Source: Bacteroidota bacterium (GTDB lineage Bacteria > Bacteroidota > Bacteroidia > Cytophagales > Cyclobacteriaceae). Taken from it: a DNA stretch of 64,000 nucleotides. Below the pieces are notes generated by a model. It was given only the letters and a program-made list of their open reading frames with translations. It was not told the DNA's origin and made no database searches. How positions within the stretch are numbered: position 1 is the first letter of the stretch; each line of letters opens with the position of its first letter. The position numbers and the translations under genes are program-made. The stretch is taken from positions 1 to 64,000 of the forward strand of contig JACPVX010000037.1 in assembly GCA_016191555.1 (NCBI GenBank). The letters are read 5' to 3'. Positions 1 to 9,664 of this stretch are shown piece after piece.

Positions 1-1704
1 AAAGGACAAATCGTAAGAGAGATTGATGCCCTGGGCGGATATTCAGGAATTGTGTCCGACAAATCAATGATTCAGTTTCGAATGCTGAATCTTTCCAAAG
101 GTCCTGCTATGTGGAGCCCACGCACTCAAAACGACCGCATGTTGTTTGCCGAAGAATGGAGACTGGCACTAGAATCAATGCCTAATGTAGATTTCTGGCA
201 AGAGATGGTGAGTGGACTATTGGTAAAAGACAAACGTGTAGTAGGTGTACGAACCGCCTTAGGTATTGAAGTGAAAGCTAAAGCGGTAGTATTAACCAAT
301 GGAACCTTCCTTAATGGAAAGATACACATCGGAGAAAAGAACTTTGGAGGAGGACGAACAGCAGAGAAGGCAGCCACAGGAATAACAGAACAACTAATTG
401 AATTGGGATTTGAGGCAGGTCGAATGAAAACAGGAACTCCACCTCGCATTGACGGCCGATCGCTCAACTATAATCTAATGGAGGAACAGAAAGGGGATGA
501 AGTTCCTGGCAAGTTCTCTTATACCGATACGAAGCCATTAGCACAGCAAAGAAGCTGTTGGATCACCTACACCAACGAGGCTGTCCATAAAGAACTAGAA
601 AAAGGGTTTGATCGCTCTCCCATGTTTCAGGGAAGGATTAAAGGTCTAGGCCCGAGATACTGCCCATCAATAGAAGATAAGATCAACCGATTTGCCGAAA
701 GAGACCGGCATCAGATATTCGTAGAACCTGAAGGATGGAAGACAATTGAAATCTATGTGAATGGATTTTCAACTTCCTTACCAGAAGACATTCAGTACAG
801 CGCGATTACTAAGATACCCGGATTTGAAAATGCCAAGATGTTCAGGCCAGGTTACGCCATTGAATACGATTACTTTCCACCTACCCAGCTAAAAATGAGC
901 TTGGAGACTCAACTTATTGACAATCTGTATTTTGCGGGTCAAATCAATGGCACTACTGGGTATGAGGAAGCGGCTTGTCAGGGATTGATGGCGGGAATCA
1001 ACGCGCACAACAAAGTGCATGAAAAAGAACCCTTGATTCTAAAAAGATCTGAAGCGTACATTGGTGTACTCATCGATGACCTGGTCAACAAAGGCACACA
1101 AGAGCCTTATCGCATGTTCACATCCCGTGCAGAGTACAGAATCTTGTTACGTCAAGACAATGCAGATCTCCGGTTAACCGAAATAGGTCATAAGCTTGGG
1201 CTGGCAACTGATGAACGTTTCCAAACTCTCCAAAAGAAAAAAGAAGCCATTGCTCAACTCACCAAAGAACTGAAAGCACTCAGGGTTGAGCCTGAAGTAG
1301 TGAACAATACACTGGCCGAATTAAGTACAGCCACCATCAGCGAAAAAATGCCGGCCGAGAATCTGCTGAAGCGACCACACATTGGCATGAATGAATTAAA
1401 AAAGATTGATCCAGAAATAGGGAAGGTGCTGGAAAAGTATGAGGAAGAAATTCTTCAGCAAGTAGAGATCATCACCAAGTATGAAAGCTACATTGACCGC
1501 GAACAAAAACTGGCAACAAAAATTGAAGGACTAGAAGATTACAAAATCCGCTCCGACTTTGACTATGATCGTGTAAAAGCGCTTTCATCAGAAGCCAGAG
1601 AAAAGCTGAAGAAAATAAAACCAGAAACAATCGGTCAACTATCACGCATCAGCGGTGTATCGCCAGCTGACGTATCCGTATTGACTGTCTATATGGGAAA
1701 GTAA
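1..1704 (+). CDS. mnmG: tRNA uridine-5-carboxymethylaminomethyl(34) synthesis enzyme MnmG (GidA), 5'-truncated by window edge
   Basis: Frame is open from nt 1 (KGQIVREIDALGGYSGIVSDKSMIQFRMLNLSKGPAMWSPR); MnmG motifs RMKTGTPPRID, GLGPRYCPSIEDK, GQINGTTGYEEAACQGLMAGINA, MFTSRAEYRILLRQDNAD. Confidence 0.97.
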   Translation, partial: KGQIVREIDALGGYSGIVSDKSMIQFRMLNLSKGPAMWSPRTQNDRMLFAEEWRLALESMPNVDFWQEMVSGLLVKDKRVVGVRTALGIEVKAKAVVLTNGTFLNGKIHIGEKNFGGGRTAEKAATGITEQLIELGFEAGRMKTGTPPRIDGRSLNYNLMEEQKGDEVPGKFSYTDTKPLAQQRSCWITYTNEAVHKELEKGFDRSPMFQGRIKGLGPRYCPSIEDKINRFAERDRHQIFVEPEGWKTIEIYVNGFSTSLPEDIQYSAITKIPGFENAKMFRPGYAIEYDYFPPTQLKMSLETQLIDNLYFAGQINGTTGYEEAACQGLMAGINAHNKVHEKEPLILKRSEAYIGVLIDDLVNKGTQEPYRMFTSRAEYRILLRQDNADLRLTEIGHKLGLATDERFQTLQKKKEAIAQLTKELKALRVEPEVVNNTLAELSTATISEKMPAENLLKRPHIGMNELKKIDPEIGKVLEKYEEEILQQVEIITKYESYIDREQKLATKIEGLEDYKIRSDFDYDRVKALSSEAREKLKKIKPETIGQLSRISGVSPADVSVLTVYMGK

Positions 1705-2591
1705 TGAACTTGGAAACTCTCGCACGCTGTCCGCTCTGCCAATCATCTGAATTTACGAATGTGCTTTTGGCCGCAGACTATACCACAACACAAGAAACGT
1801 TTCAGATTCAAAAATGTGTGAACTGCCAATTTGTGTTCACCAACCCGCGACCAGCAGCAAGTGCCATCGGAAAATATTATCAGTCGGATAGCTACATCTC
1901 GCACACAGATGGAGGGAAAGGAATTCTGGATCGGATTTATCTGATGGCAAGAAATTTTACACTGCGGTGGAAAGAACAATTAATTTTTAAACAACAATCA
2001 ACCGGTGAATTGTTAGATGTCGGCTGCGGTACCGGTGAATTCATTAGCCATATGAAAACGGCTGGCTGGCAAGTGACAGGAATGGAACCCACTGAAATTG
2101 CCCGAGAAAAAGCATCCCAAAAAGTAAAAGAGAAAATTTATTCTGACCTAAGTGAAATCCATCAGACATTTGATGTGATCACACTTTGGCATGTACTCGA
2201 ACATGTTCACCAGTTAAATGAAACTGTTGCAAAAATAAAATCGCTGCTCAAGGAGAATGGCACAATTTTTATTGCAGTACCTAATCATGAATCTCCCGAT
2301 GCTAAATTGTATGAACAATATTGGGCAGCTTATGATGTGCCTCGGCATTTGTGGCACTTTTCAAAAACCACCATGCAGCAATTAACGAATCAGCATGGAA
2401 TGAAAATAAAACAAGTCGTACCCATGAAACTAGACGCCTACTACGTCAGTCTCTTAAGCGAGAAGTACAGGCATCCGCAACAGAGTAGCATTACCTCCAT
2501 GATAAAAGCAACACTTCAGGGATTTCAATCGAACCGGAGAGCATCGAAAGAAATAAATCACTCGAGTCTTATTTATATAATTAAGAAATGA
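1704..2591 (+). CDS. class I SAM-dependent methyltransferase (zinc-ribbon-like N-terminus plus UbiG-type fold)
   Basis: N-terminal CPLCQ...CVNCQF; SAM motif LLDVGCGTGEFISHM; DVITLWHVLEHV. ATG overlaps the mnmG stop (TAATG). Confidence 0.85.
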   Translation: MNLETLARCPLCQSSEFTNVLLAADYTTTQETFQIQKCVNCQFVFTNPRPAASAIGKYYQSDSYISHTDGGKGILDRIYLMARNFTLRWKEQLIFKQQSTGELLDVGCGTGEFISHMKTAGWQVTGMEPTEIAREKASQKVKEKIYSDLSEIHQTFDVITLWHVLEHVHQLNETVAKIKSLLKENGTIFIAVPNHESPDAKLYEQYWAAYDVPRHLWHFSKTTMQQLTNQHGMKIKQVVPMKLDAYYVSLLSEKYRHPQQSSITSMIKATLQGFQSNRRASKEINHSSLIYIIKK

Positions 2592-4198
2592 AATACTTCT
2601 GGGCGGCTCTTATTCTGATTACTTTTTCACACTGTGCAAATCAGACATCACCTGGTGGTGGGCCTCAAGACAAGAAGCCGCCAGAATTAGTCTCCTCCAA
2701 TCCTACCAACAATCAAAAAAACTTTACGGGAAAAAACATAGAACTGGTATTTGACGAGTACGTAAAACTAAAAGCACCCGATGAAGAAGTACTGATCAGT
2801 CCATCGATCGGAAAAGAAATAAAGTACACAGCGAAGAAGAATAAAGTCATCATTAGCACCAAGGCAACTTGGAAAGAAAATACCACTTATAGTATTGCCT
2901 TTCGGGAATCTATTCAAGACATTACTGAGAGCAACCCAGCCAACAACTTACGGTTAGCTTTCAGTACCGGACCAACAATTGACTCACTACAAATTAATGG
3001 AAGAGTAACCGAACTCTTCAAAGAAGAAGCTCCCGATAAAATTACAATTGCCCTCTACTCGTCAGATACATTCAACATTTTTAAACACACGCCAACCTAT
3101 TTCACGAGGGCAGGTAAGACGGGAAAATTCTCAATCCAAAATCTCAAACCAGGAGGCTATTATATATATGCCTTTGATGACAAGAACAAAAATCTGATAG
3201 TAGAAAGTAAATCTGAACGATTCGGTTTTAAAAAAGACAAGATCGAAATTCCAAGCAAAGACAGTCTACGCATAGAACTAATGAAAGTAGATGCAAGGCC
3301 TATCAAAGTCACCAGCTTTCGATCGTCAGAAAAAGTAGCTACACTTCGATTGAATAAAGCTGTGACTAGGATAAAAGTAAATCCATATCTACGAAACGAC
3401 TTCATTTACTATTTCGGCACAAAACAGGACGAAGTCATTTTCAGAAACCTAAAAGAAGAAAAGTCGCGAGATTCAATACAACTTGATATTACACTCACCG
3501 ATAGCTTAGACATTCAAAAGGACACTTCTGTCTACTTGAAGTTCAACAATTCTAGAATGTCGAAAGAAAAATTTTCAACCAGTTACGGTTCGCTTCAATT
3601 TGATCAAGAGCAGAAATCTATTTCCCAAACCATTCGATTCAATAAACTCCTATCATCGATCAATTATGATAGCGTTTTCATTCAGGTAGACACGACAACC
3701 TTCCAACCAATTAATAATCAGCACATTACATTTGATACACTCAATCTAACGCTCCACTTATCAACAACTATAGAAAAAGCCCTAGCGGCCACACCACCTA
3801 TTTTAGTATATGGAGTAGGTAGCTTTATATCGATAGAACAAGACTCCTCTAAATCTAAAACAGAAACTGTCCGCATCCTCAAACCTGACCAGGTCGGTTC
3901 GTTAGCAATTAAAGTAGAAACGAAAGAACCGTACTTTTTTATAGAGCTCATCAACAGAGCTAGCAAGGTTGTCTACAAGCTTAACAACATCAAGGAATTC
4001 ACTTTTAAGAATCTTGAACCGGGAGATTATAAACTTAGAATAACGATTGACCCGAATAACAACCACAAATGGGACATCGGTAACTACATCATTCGTAGCG
4101 AGCCAGAACGAATTATATTATTTAAAACATTTGACGGGAAAACCGTAACCCCGGTAAGAGCGAATTGGGAAGTTGGACCGTTGACAATTAAGTTCTAA
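2588..4198 (+). CDS. Ig-like (Big_5-type) domain lipoprotein
   Basis: Lipobox-like FSHCANQTSPGGGPQDKKPPELVSSNPTNNQKNFTGKNIELVFDEYV, typical of Bacteroidota Big_5 lipoproteins. Confidence 0.8.
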   Translation: MKYFWAALILITFSHCANQTSPGGGPQDKKPPELVSSNPTNNQKNFTGKNIELVFDEYVKLKAPDEEVLISPSIGKEIKYTAKKNKVIISTKATWKENTTYSIAFRESIQDITESNPANNLRLAFSTGPTIDSLQINGRVTELFKEEAPDKITIALYSSDTFNIFKHTPTYFTRAGKTGKFSIQNLKPGGYYIYAFDDKNKNLIVESKSERFGFKKDKIEIPSKDSLRIELMKVDARPIKVTSFRSSEKVATLRLNKAVTRIKVNPYLRNDFIYYFGTKQDEVIFRNLKEEKSRDSIQLDITLTDSLDIQKDTSVYLKFNNSRMSKEKFSTSYGSLQFDQEQKSISQTIRFNKLLSSINYDSVFIQVDTTTFQPINNQHITFDTLNLTLHLSTTIEKALAATPPILVYGVGSFISIEQDSSKSKTETVRILKPDQVGSLAIKVETKEPYFFIELINRASKVVYKLNNIKEFTFKNLEPGDYKLRITIDPNNNHKWDIGNYIIRSEPERIILFKTFDGKTVTPVRANWEVGPLTIKF

Positions 4199-4451
4199 AA
4201 CGTGAATACAGTTTGTGGATAAACTATAATCTATTCACAAAATTAAATCCAACACAAAAGACAAATCCAAACATGTGGATAAACATCGATCAAACCACAA
4301 AGCAAACTCACAAGTTACCGTGTGTAATAAGTTATACACAATTCACAAAATAAGATTACCTTATACACTCCAGCTGTCAAAAAGTGATAATTAACCTTAA
4401 AGAATTCCATAAGTTATATACAAAGCCTCGATACAAAGGAGTTATCCACAA
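4199..4451. other. candidate chromosomal replication origin (oriC) with DnaA-box cluster
   Basis: TTATCCACA perfect boxes at 4214-4222(-), 4274-4282(-), 4442-4450(+), plus 4648-4656(+) inside the next CDS; TTATACACA 4332-4340; TTATACACT 4361-4369; TTATATACA 4414-4422. AT-rich, close to mnmG/gidA. Confidence 0.75.
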
Positions 4452-6410
4452 ATGAACACGACTAACTACTACCAATTATATTTTAAAAAAATTTTTTGTA
4501 ATACAATACTAGTATTCATTTGTGCACAGCTTTTTGCGCAAAATCAACAAGAGATACAAATCGCCAACGAATATTTAAATAAGGGCGAAAAGAATAAAGC
4601 GCTAACGGCCTATCAGGCACTTGCCAAAGATTTTCAGAACATTCCGGTTATCCACAACAATTATCTCAACCTGATGCTCGATATGAGTCAGTTTAAGCAG
4701 GCGGAAGACTATGTGGAAAAAATTATTAAAAAAGACGATCGCATTACCTATCGTCTTGACTTGGGCGTGGTGTATGTGCGTGCCGGTGATTTAGCCAAAG
4801 CCGACAAATACCTGAAAAGCATTATAAAAATTCAAATCGAGGATGTTTATAAATCGAAAATTATCGCGGATTACTTAGCCTCGAAAAATTTGGTAGACTA
4901 TGCTGTCTACAGTTTGCAACAAGCCCGAACTGTTACCAACAGCCCAGCTCTTTTTGCGCTTGAGCTCGCCAACTTATATAGAATTCAAGGCAAGCGCACA
5001 GAGATGGTGAATGAGTATCTCGATTATGTAACACAGACTCCCGCGAACAGCGCCTACATAAAAAATTTGATGCAGCTTCTGATTACCAAGCCGGAAGAGC
5101 TGCAGAGCCTCGAACAAATCTTGCTCGAACGAGTGCAGCAGTATCAGCAATCTGAAATTTATGCTGACCTGATTATTTGGGTAAACCTGCAGCAAAAAAA
5201 TTTCTACGGAGCGTTTATCCAGTCTAGGGCCTACGATAAGCGTTTTCGTAAAGAAAATTCGAAAACACTAGAAATCGCCCAAATTGCTCTCAATAATAAA
5301 GACTACAACAATGCCGATAAAGCGTTTTCGTATGTCATCAAGGAATTTGCCAATACCGAAAATTATTTGCCGGCTCAACTAGGCCTCATCCGCACGCGCG
5401 AAGCAAAGGTGAAAAAGTCGTATCCTGTCAATAAGGATTCTGTTCGTTACCTCATTTCGGAATATGACAAGTTTTGTTCGCGTTATCCGGAAAACGCAAA
5501 CGCCTTCGAAGCAAGGTTAAACCAATCTTTGCTCAAGGGTTATTACCTGAACGAACTCGACTCAGCGGTAAAGGATATTTCCAAACTCATTGCCAATCCG
5601 AAAGTATCGATGCTCCTAAAAAATCAGGCGAAAATGGAGTTAGGTGATGTGTACCTGTTGAAAGAAGAACCATGGGAAGCGACACTCCTCTATTCGCAAG
5701 TAGAAAAATCTCAGCGCGAAACGCCTCTCGGTTATGATGCCAAATTGCGCAATGCCAAACTCTCTTATTATAAAGGAGATTTCAAATTGGCGCAAGAGCA
5801 TTTAGATATTTTGAAGCAAGCTACTACCCGTGAGATTGCCAATGACGCCATGGACCTCAGTATGCGCATCAAAGAAAACACCACGTTCGATACCACAGGC
5901 CTTTCATTGAAACAATTTGCGCACATCGAATTGTTGATATATCAAAATAAAATGGATGTTGCTCAAAAGCAGCTTCAAAATTTTGAAAATGGAAAAGTGC
6001 TCGTGAAGCAAGCCGAAGCATTTTTATATGGCTTGATCGATGTGAATACGTTGGTAGAAACAGAAGGTGAATATATCTGGGTGACTCTGCCGCCAGGCAG
6101 AATCAACAAGGAAATTATGGACGACTATTTTTGGCTGCAAGCCAACTTAAACTTGAAACAAGGAAAATTTCAGGAGTCTATATCATTTTTAGAGAAAATC
6201 ATGACGCAGTTTCCGGATGATGTATATGCCGATGATGCCTTTTTTATGCAGGGCGATATCTATGAAACACAGTTGGGTAATAAAGAAAAGGCTAAAGAAA
6301 TTTTCCGTGAGTTTCTCAACAAATTTCCCGGAAGCGTATATGCAGCCGAAGCCCGTAAGCGCTTCCGCTCCTTGCGCGGTGATTTTGCCGAAGAAAAAAT
6401 TGTGAACTAA
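4452..6410 (+). CDS. TPR-repeat secreted/periplasmic protein
   Basis: Signal peptide-like N-terminus, repeated TPR-like helices (e.g. ANEYLNKGEKNKALTAYQALAKDF, DDAFFMQGDIYETQLGNKEKAKEIFREFLNKFPGSVYAAEARKR). Confidence 0.85.
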   Translation: MNTTNYYQLYFKKIFCNTILVFICAQLFAQNQQEIQIANEYLNKGEKNKALTAYQALAKDFQNIPVIHNNYLNLMLDMSQFKQAEDYVEKIIKKDDRITYRLDLGVVYVRAGDLAKADKYLKSIIKIQIEDVYKSKIIADYLASKNLVDYAVYSLQQARTVTNSPALFALELANLYRIQGKRTEMVNEYLDYVTQTPANSAYIKNLMQLLITKPEELQSLEQILLERVQQYQQSEIYADLIIWVNLQQKNFYGAFIQSRAYDKRFRKENSKTLEIAQIALNNKDYNNADKAFSYVIKEFANTENYLPAQLGLIRTREAKVKKSYPVNKDSVRYLISEYDKFCSRYPENANAFEARLNQSLLKGYYLNELDSAVKDISKLIANPKVSMLLKNQAKMELGDVYLLKEEPWEATLLYSQVEKSQRETPLGYDAKLRNAKLSYYKGDFKLAQEHLDILKQATTREIANDAMDLSMRIKENTTFDTTGLSLKQFAHIELLIYQNKMDVAQKQLQNFENGKVLVKQAEAFLYGLIDVNTLVETEGEYIWVTLPPGRINKEIMDDYFWLQANLNLKQGKFQESISFLEKIMTQFPDDVYADDAFFMQGDIYETQLGNKEKAKEIFREFLNKFPGSVYAAEARKRFRSLRGDFAEEKIVN

Positions 6411-6570
6411 GAATCCGATTATCAATTTCCGATCTCATTATCGGACAATTTTATCCGTAGACGATCAATATCTCCTTTTAGAGCTAGCTCATCAGCTTCA
6501 TTAAGCAGGGTTTTTACTTTGGTACTGTAATTGCAAAGCCTTTGGGTCGACCAATTCAAAAACACCACCT

Positions 6571-8949
6571 ATGATCAAAAGCTACTTGCTCGTGGCCCTG
6601 CGGACTTTGCGAAGAAACAAACTGCACGCTTCCATTAATATCATCGGCCTCGCTATCGGCATGGCTTGTTGCATCCTCATTACCTTGTTTGTGCAGTTTG
6701 AATTAAGCTACGATCGCCAAAACAAAAATGCGGATCGCATCTACCGCATGGCCATCAATCTCGAAGCCAACAACTGGGCGATATCGGCTTTTCCGATTGG
6801 CAGTTTATTGAAAGATAAATTTCCCGAGGTCGAAAATTTTACGCGCATCAAACCGGCAGAAATTTTTGTATTGAATGCTGCCAACGAAATCAAGAACAAA
6901 GAGCGCGTGTTTTTTGCGGACTCATCTGTATTTGATGTGCTCGATATTCAACTCGAAAAAGGAAATCCATTAACAGCACTGGCGGAAATCAATTCGATGG
7001 TCCTTACCAAGGAAAAAGCGAAAGCATACTTTGGCGAAGAAGACCCTATTGGCAAAACACTCACGCTTCTGAATGACAAAGTGGAATATCGGATTACCGG
7101 AGTTTTCAAACCACTTCCCTCTGCATCGCATGTGCACATGGATATGATGGTGTCGTCTGACAATTTTGGACCGATGGAACCCAACTCACCGCAAGGATGG
7201 AATTATCTCACGAATCATTACACCTATCTGGTATTACCAGCCGGCATTGACCATGTGGCTTTCGGAAAAAAGATTTCCGAGTTCATGGATAAATATCAAG
7301 AGCTGACACCGGAGCAGCCTCGCAATCAAATCTTGTTACAACCCATCACCTCTATTCATTTGCACTCTAACCGCGGTCTGGAAGTGGAGGCCAATGGAAA
7401 TGTGAATACCGTTTACATTATGTCGGCCGTGGCTTTTTTTATTTTGATTATAGCCTGCATCAACTTTATGAATCTTACCACCGCTCAATCGTTGAAGCGC
7501 GCACGCGAAGTGGGCATCCGCAAAGTGGTGGGTAGTCGCAAGGCGCAGTTGGTGTTTCAGTTTTTAAGCGAATCGGTGGTGATTAGTTTTATCGCATTGC
7601 TGCTCTCAGCGGCCGTGTTGATTTTGATATTACCTCAATTTAATACCCTTAGCGGAAAAAACTTGGTTATAAATCCGCTTGAAAATGGTTTAGTGATTTT
7701 AATTTTTGTAGCGATCACTTTTTTTGTCGGAGTAGTGGCTGGTACTTATCCAGCCTTTTTCCTTTCCGCTTTTAAACCTACGGATGTGCTCAAAGGAAAC
7801 TTTGTAAGTAATCTCAAAGGCCAACTGCTCCGTAAAGGATTAGTTGTCTTTCAATTTGCCATTGCCTTCGTGATTATGGTGGGAACCTACATTATTTACG
7901 CACAGCTCGATTTCATGTTAAATAAAAATATGGGCTTCGATCGTGAGCAAACTGTGGTGTTGACGATGCCTCGCGACAGCGTGGGCGATGAGTCTGTAAA
8001 AAATGAAATGAAACGCTTGGCCGGAGTGGAGGCCGTTACTCGCTTTGGCGAAATACCCGGAAAGATGGTGCGCACCAGCGGTTTCTGGTTTGAAGGAGCC
8101 AAAGACAACAAAGCGGAAAACATGTATCACTTCAGTGGCGATGTAGACTTGCTGCAAACCTTAAATATGAAAATGAAAACGGGCGAATACTTTCGTCCAG
8201 ATACGAAGCAGTTTTATAAAGAGTTTGTCTTGAATGAAACAGCGGTGAAACATTTGGGCTGGACTAATGAAAACGCCATCGGTAAACTTATTGACTTTGG
8301 CGAGCGTGGAAAGGATCCTGGTAAGGTGATTGGTGTGATGGAGGACTTTCACTTTAAACACTTGCATGATAAGATCGATCCGCTAGTGATGTTTTTGCAA
8401 CCAGAATACGAAGGTCAGTTTATGGCGGTGAAGGTGAAGTCGAATAACATCAAAGAAATGATAGCGCAGATCGAACAGACGTGGAAAAGAATTTTGCCGC
8501 AGTATGAATTTGAATATCAGTTTCTGGACGAAACGTTCGACAAACTTTTTGATCAGGAAAAACGACTCGGTCAATTGTTCGGCATTTTTTCCGGCCTCGC
8601 CATTTTTGTTTCGTGCCTCGGATTATTTGGCTTGGCCTCCTTCACCATGGAGCAAAATAAAAAGTCGGTAGCGGTGCGCAAGGTGATGGGAGCAACCGTG
8701 AGCAACATTGTGATGATGATGTCCAAAGATTTTTTGCGCTTGGTGATAATAGGTTTGCTAATCGCGGCACCGGTCGCCTATTATTTTATGATGAAGTGGC
8801 TGGACGGTTTTGCTTATAATGTCGGCTTTACCTGGATCGTTTATCTATATGCCGCATTTGCCGGCTTGTTTGTAGCATTCGCGACCGTGAGCTATCACTC
8901 TCTGAAAGCAGCAACGTCAAATCCGGTAAATGCATTGAAAGATCAGTAA
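6571..8949 (+). CDS. ABC transporter permease, FtsX/MacB family (792 aa)
   Basis: MIKSYLLVALRTLRRNKLHASINIIGLAIGMACCILI; FMNLTTAQSLKRAREVGIRKVVGSRKAQLVFQFLSES; LFGLASFTMEQNKKSVAVRKVMGATVSNI. Confidence 0.95.
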   Translation: MIKSYLLVALRTLRRNKLHASINIIGLAIGMACCILITLFVQFELSYDRQNKNADRIYRMAINLEANNWAISAFPIGSLLKDKFPEVENFTRIKPAEIFVLNAANEIKNKERVFFADSSVFDVLDIQLEKGNPLTALAEINSMVLTKEKAKAYFGEEDPIGKTLTLLNDKVEYRITGVFKPLPSASHVHMDMMVSSDNFGPMEPNSPQGWNYLTNHYTYLVLPAGIDHVAFGKKISEFMDKYQELTPEQPRNQILLQPITSIHLHSNRGLEVEANGNVNTVYIMSAVAFFILIIACINFMNLTTAQSLKRAREVGIRKVVGSRKAQLVFQFLSESVVISFIALLLSAAVLILILPQFNTLSGKNLVINPLENGLVILIFVAITFFVGVVAGTYPAFFLSAFKPTDVLKGNFVSNLKGQLLRKGLVVFQFAIAFVIMVGTYIIYAQLDFMLNKNMGFDREQTVVLTMPRDSVGDESVKNEMKRLAGVEAVTRFGEIPGKMVRTSGFWFEGAKDNKAENMYHFSGDVDLLQTLNMKMKTGEYFRPDTKQFYKEFVLNETAVKHLGWTNENAIGKLIDFGERGKDPGKVIGVMEDFHFKHLHDKIDPLVMFLQPEYEGQFMAVKVKSNNIKEMIAQIEQTWKRILPQYEFEYQFLDETFDKLFDQEKRLGQLFGIFSGLAIFVSCLGLFGLASFTMEQNKKSVAVRKVMGATVSNIVMMMSKDFLRLVIIGLLIAAPVAYYFMMKWLDGFAYNVGFTWIVYLYAAFAGLFVAFATVSYHSLKAATSNPVNALKDQ

Positions 8950-8962
8950 CGAAAGAGAGAAA

Positions 8963-9664
8963 TTAGGGTCGCTCTATTCGATCTAAAAAGCGCTTTTTAT
9001 ATGTAGCCCCAATCGGAAAGGACTCGCCACCAATGGAGACCTCTTCGTGACTGATGGATTGAATAGCATCTATACGCACAATAAATGAGTGGTGGATGCG
9101 CACAAAATCAGAGGGGAGATCTTTTTCTAAATCTTTCAGCGAAAGCAAACTCATCACTTTCATGTTTCCGGTCACAAACGTGACATACTCACGTGAGCCC
9201 TTTATATAGAGCACCGATTTCAAATCTACTTTCACCAGCTTATAGCCATCTTTCACGAATAGAAAATCACGCTCGGCATGTTTTTCTTTTTCAGGTTGGC
9301 TGACTGCTGAAGCAAGACGCTCCGTAACTTTATTGACAGCTTTTAAAAAGCGATTGAAGTCGAACGGCTTCAGTAAGTAATCCACCGCATCCAACTCGAA
9401 TCCGTCCAAAGCATATTCCGCGAAAGCGGTAGTAAAAATTACCATGGGAGGATGCGCAGTACTTTTCAGAAAATCAATGCCGGTTAAATCGGGCATTTGA
9501 ATATCCAAAAACAAAACATCTACCTTTTGTTTGCTTAAAATACTGCGAGCAGAAAGAGCATCCGCTGCGGATCCCACCAAACTAAGTTCAGGAAGTTTTT
9601 GAATGAACTCTTCCAACAGCTTGCGTGCGTAGGGCTCGTCATCAACAATCAGGCAGCGAATCAT
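8963..9664 (-). CDS. LytTR-family response regulator
   Basis: MIRCLIVDDEPYARKLL receiver; LFLDIQMPDLTGIDFL; C-terminal LytTR (YIKGSREYVTF, FVRIHHSFIVRIDAI). Confidence 0.95.
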   Translation of the reverse strand: MIRCLIVDDEPYARKLLEEFIQKLPELSLVGSAADALSARSILSKQKVDVLFLDIQMPDLTGIDFLKSTAHPPMVIFTTAFAEYALDGFELDAVDYLLKPFDFNRFLKAVNKVTERLASAVSQPEKEKHAERDFLFVKDGYKLVKVDLKSVLYIKGSREYVTFVTGNMKVMSLLSLKDLEKDLPSDFVRIHHSFIVRIDAIQSISHEEVSIGGESFPIGATYKKRFLDRIERP

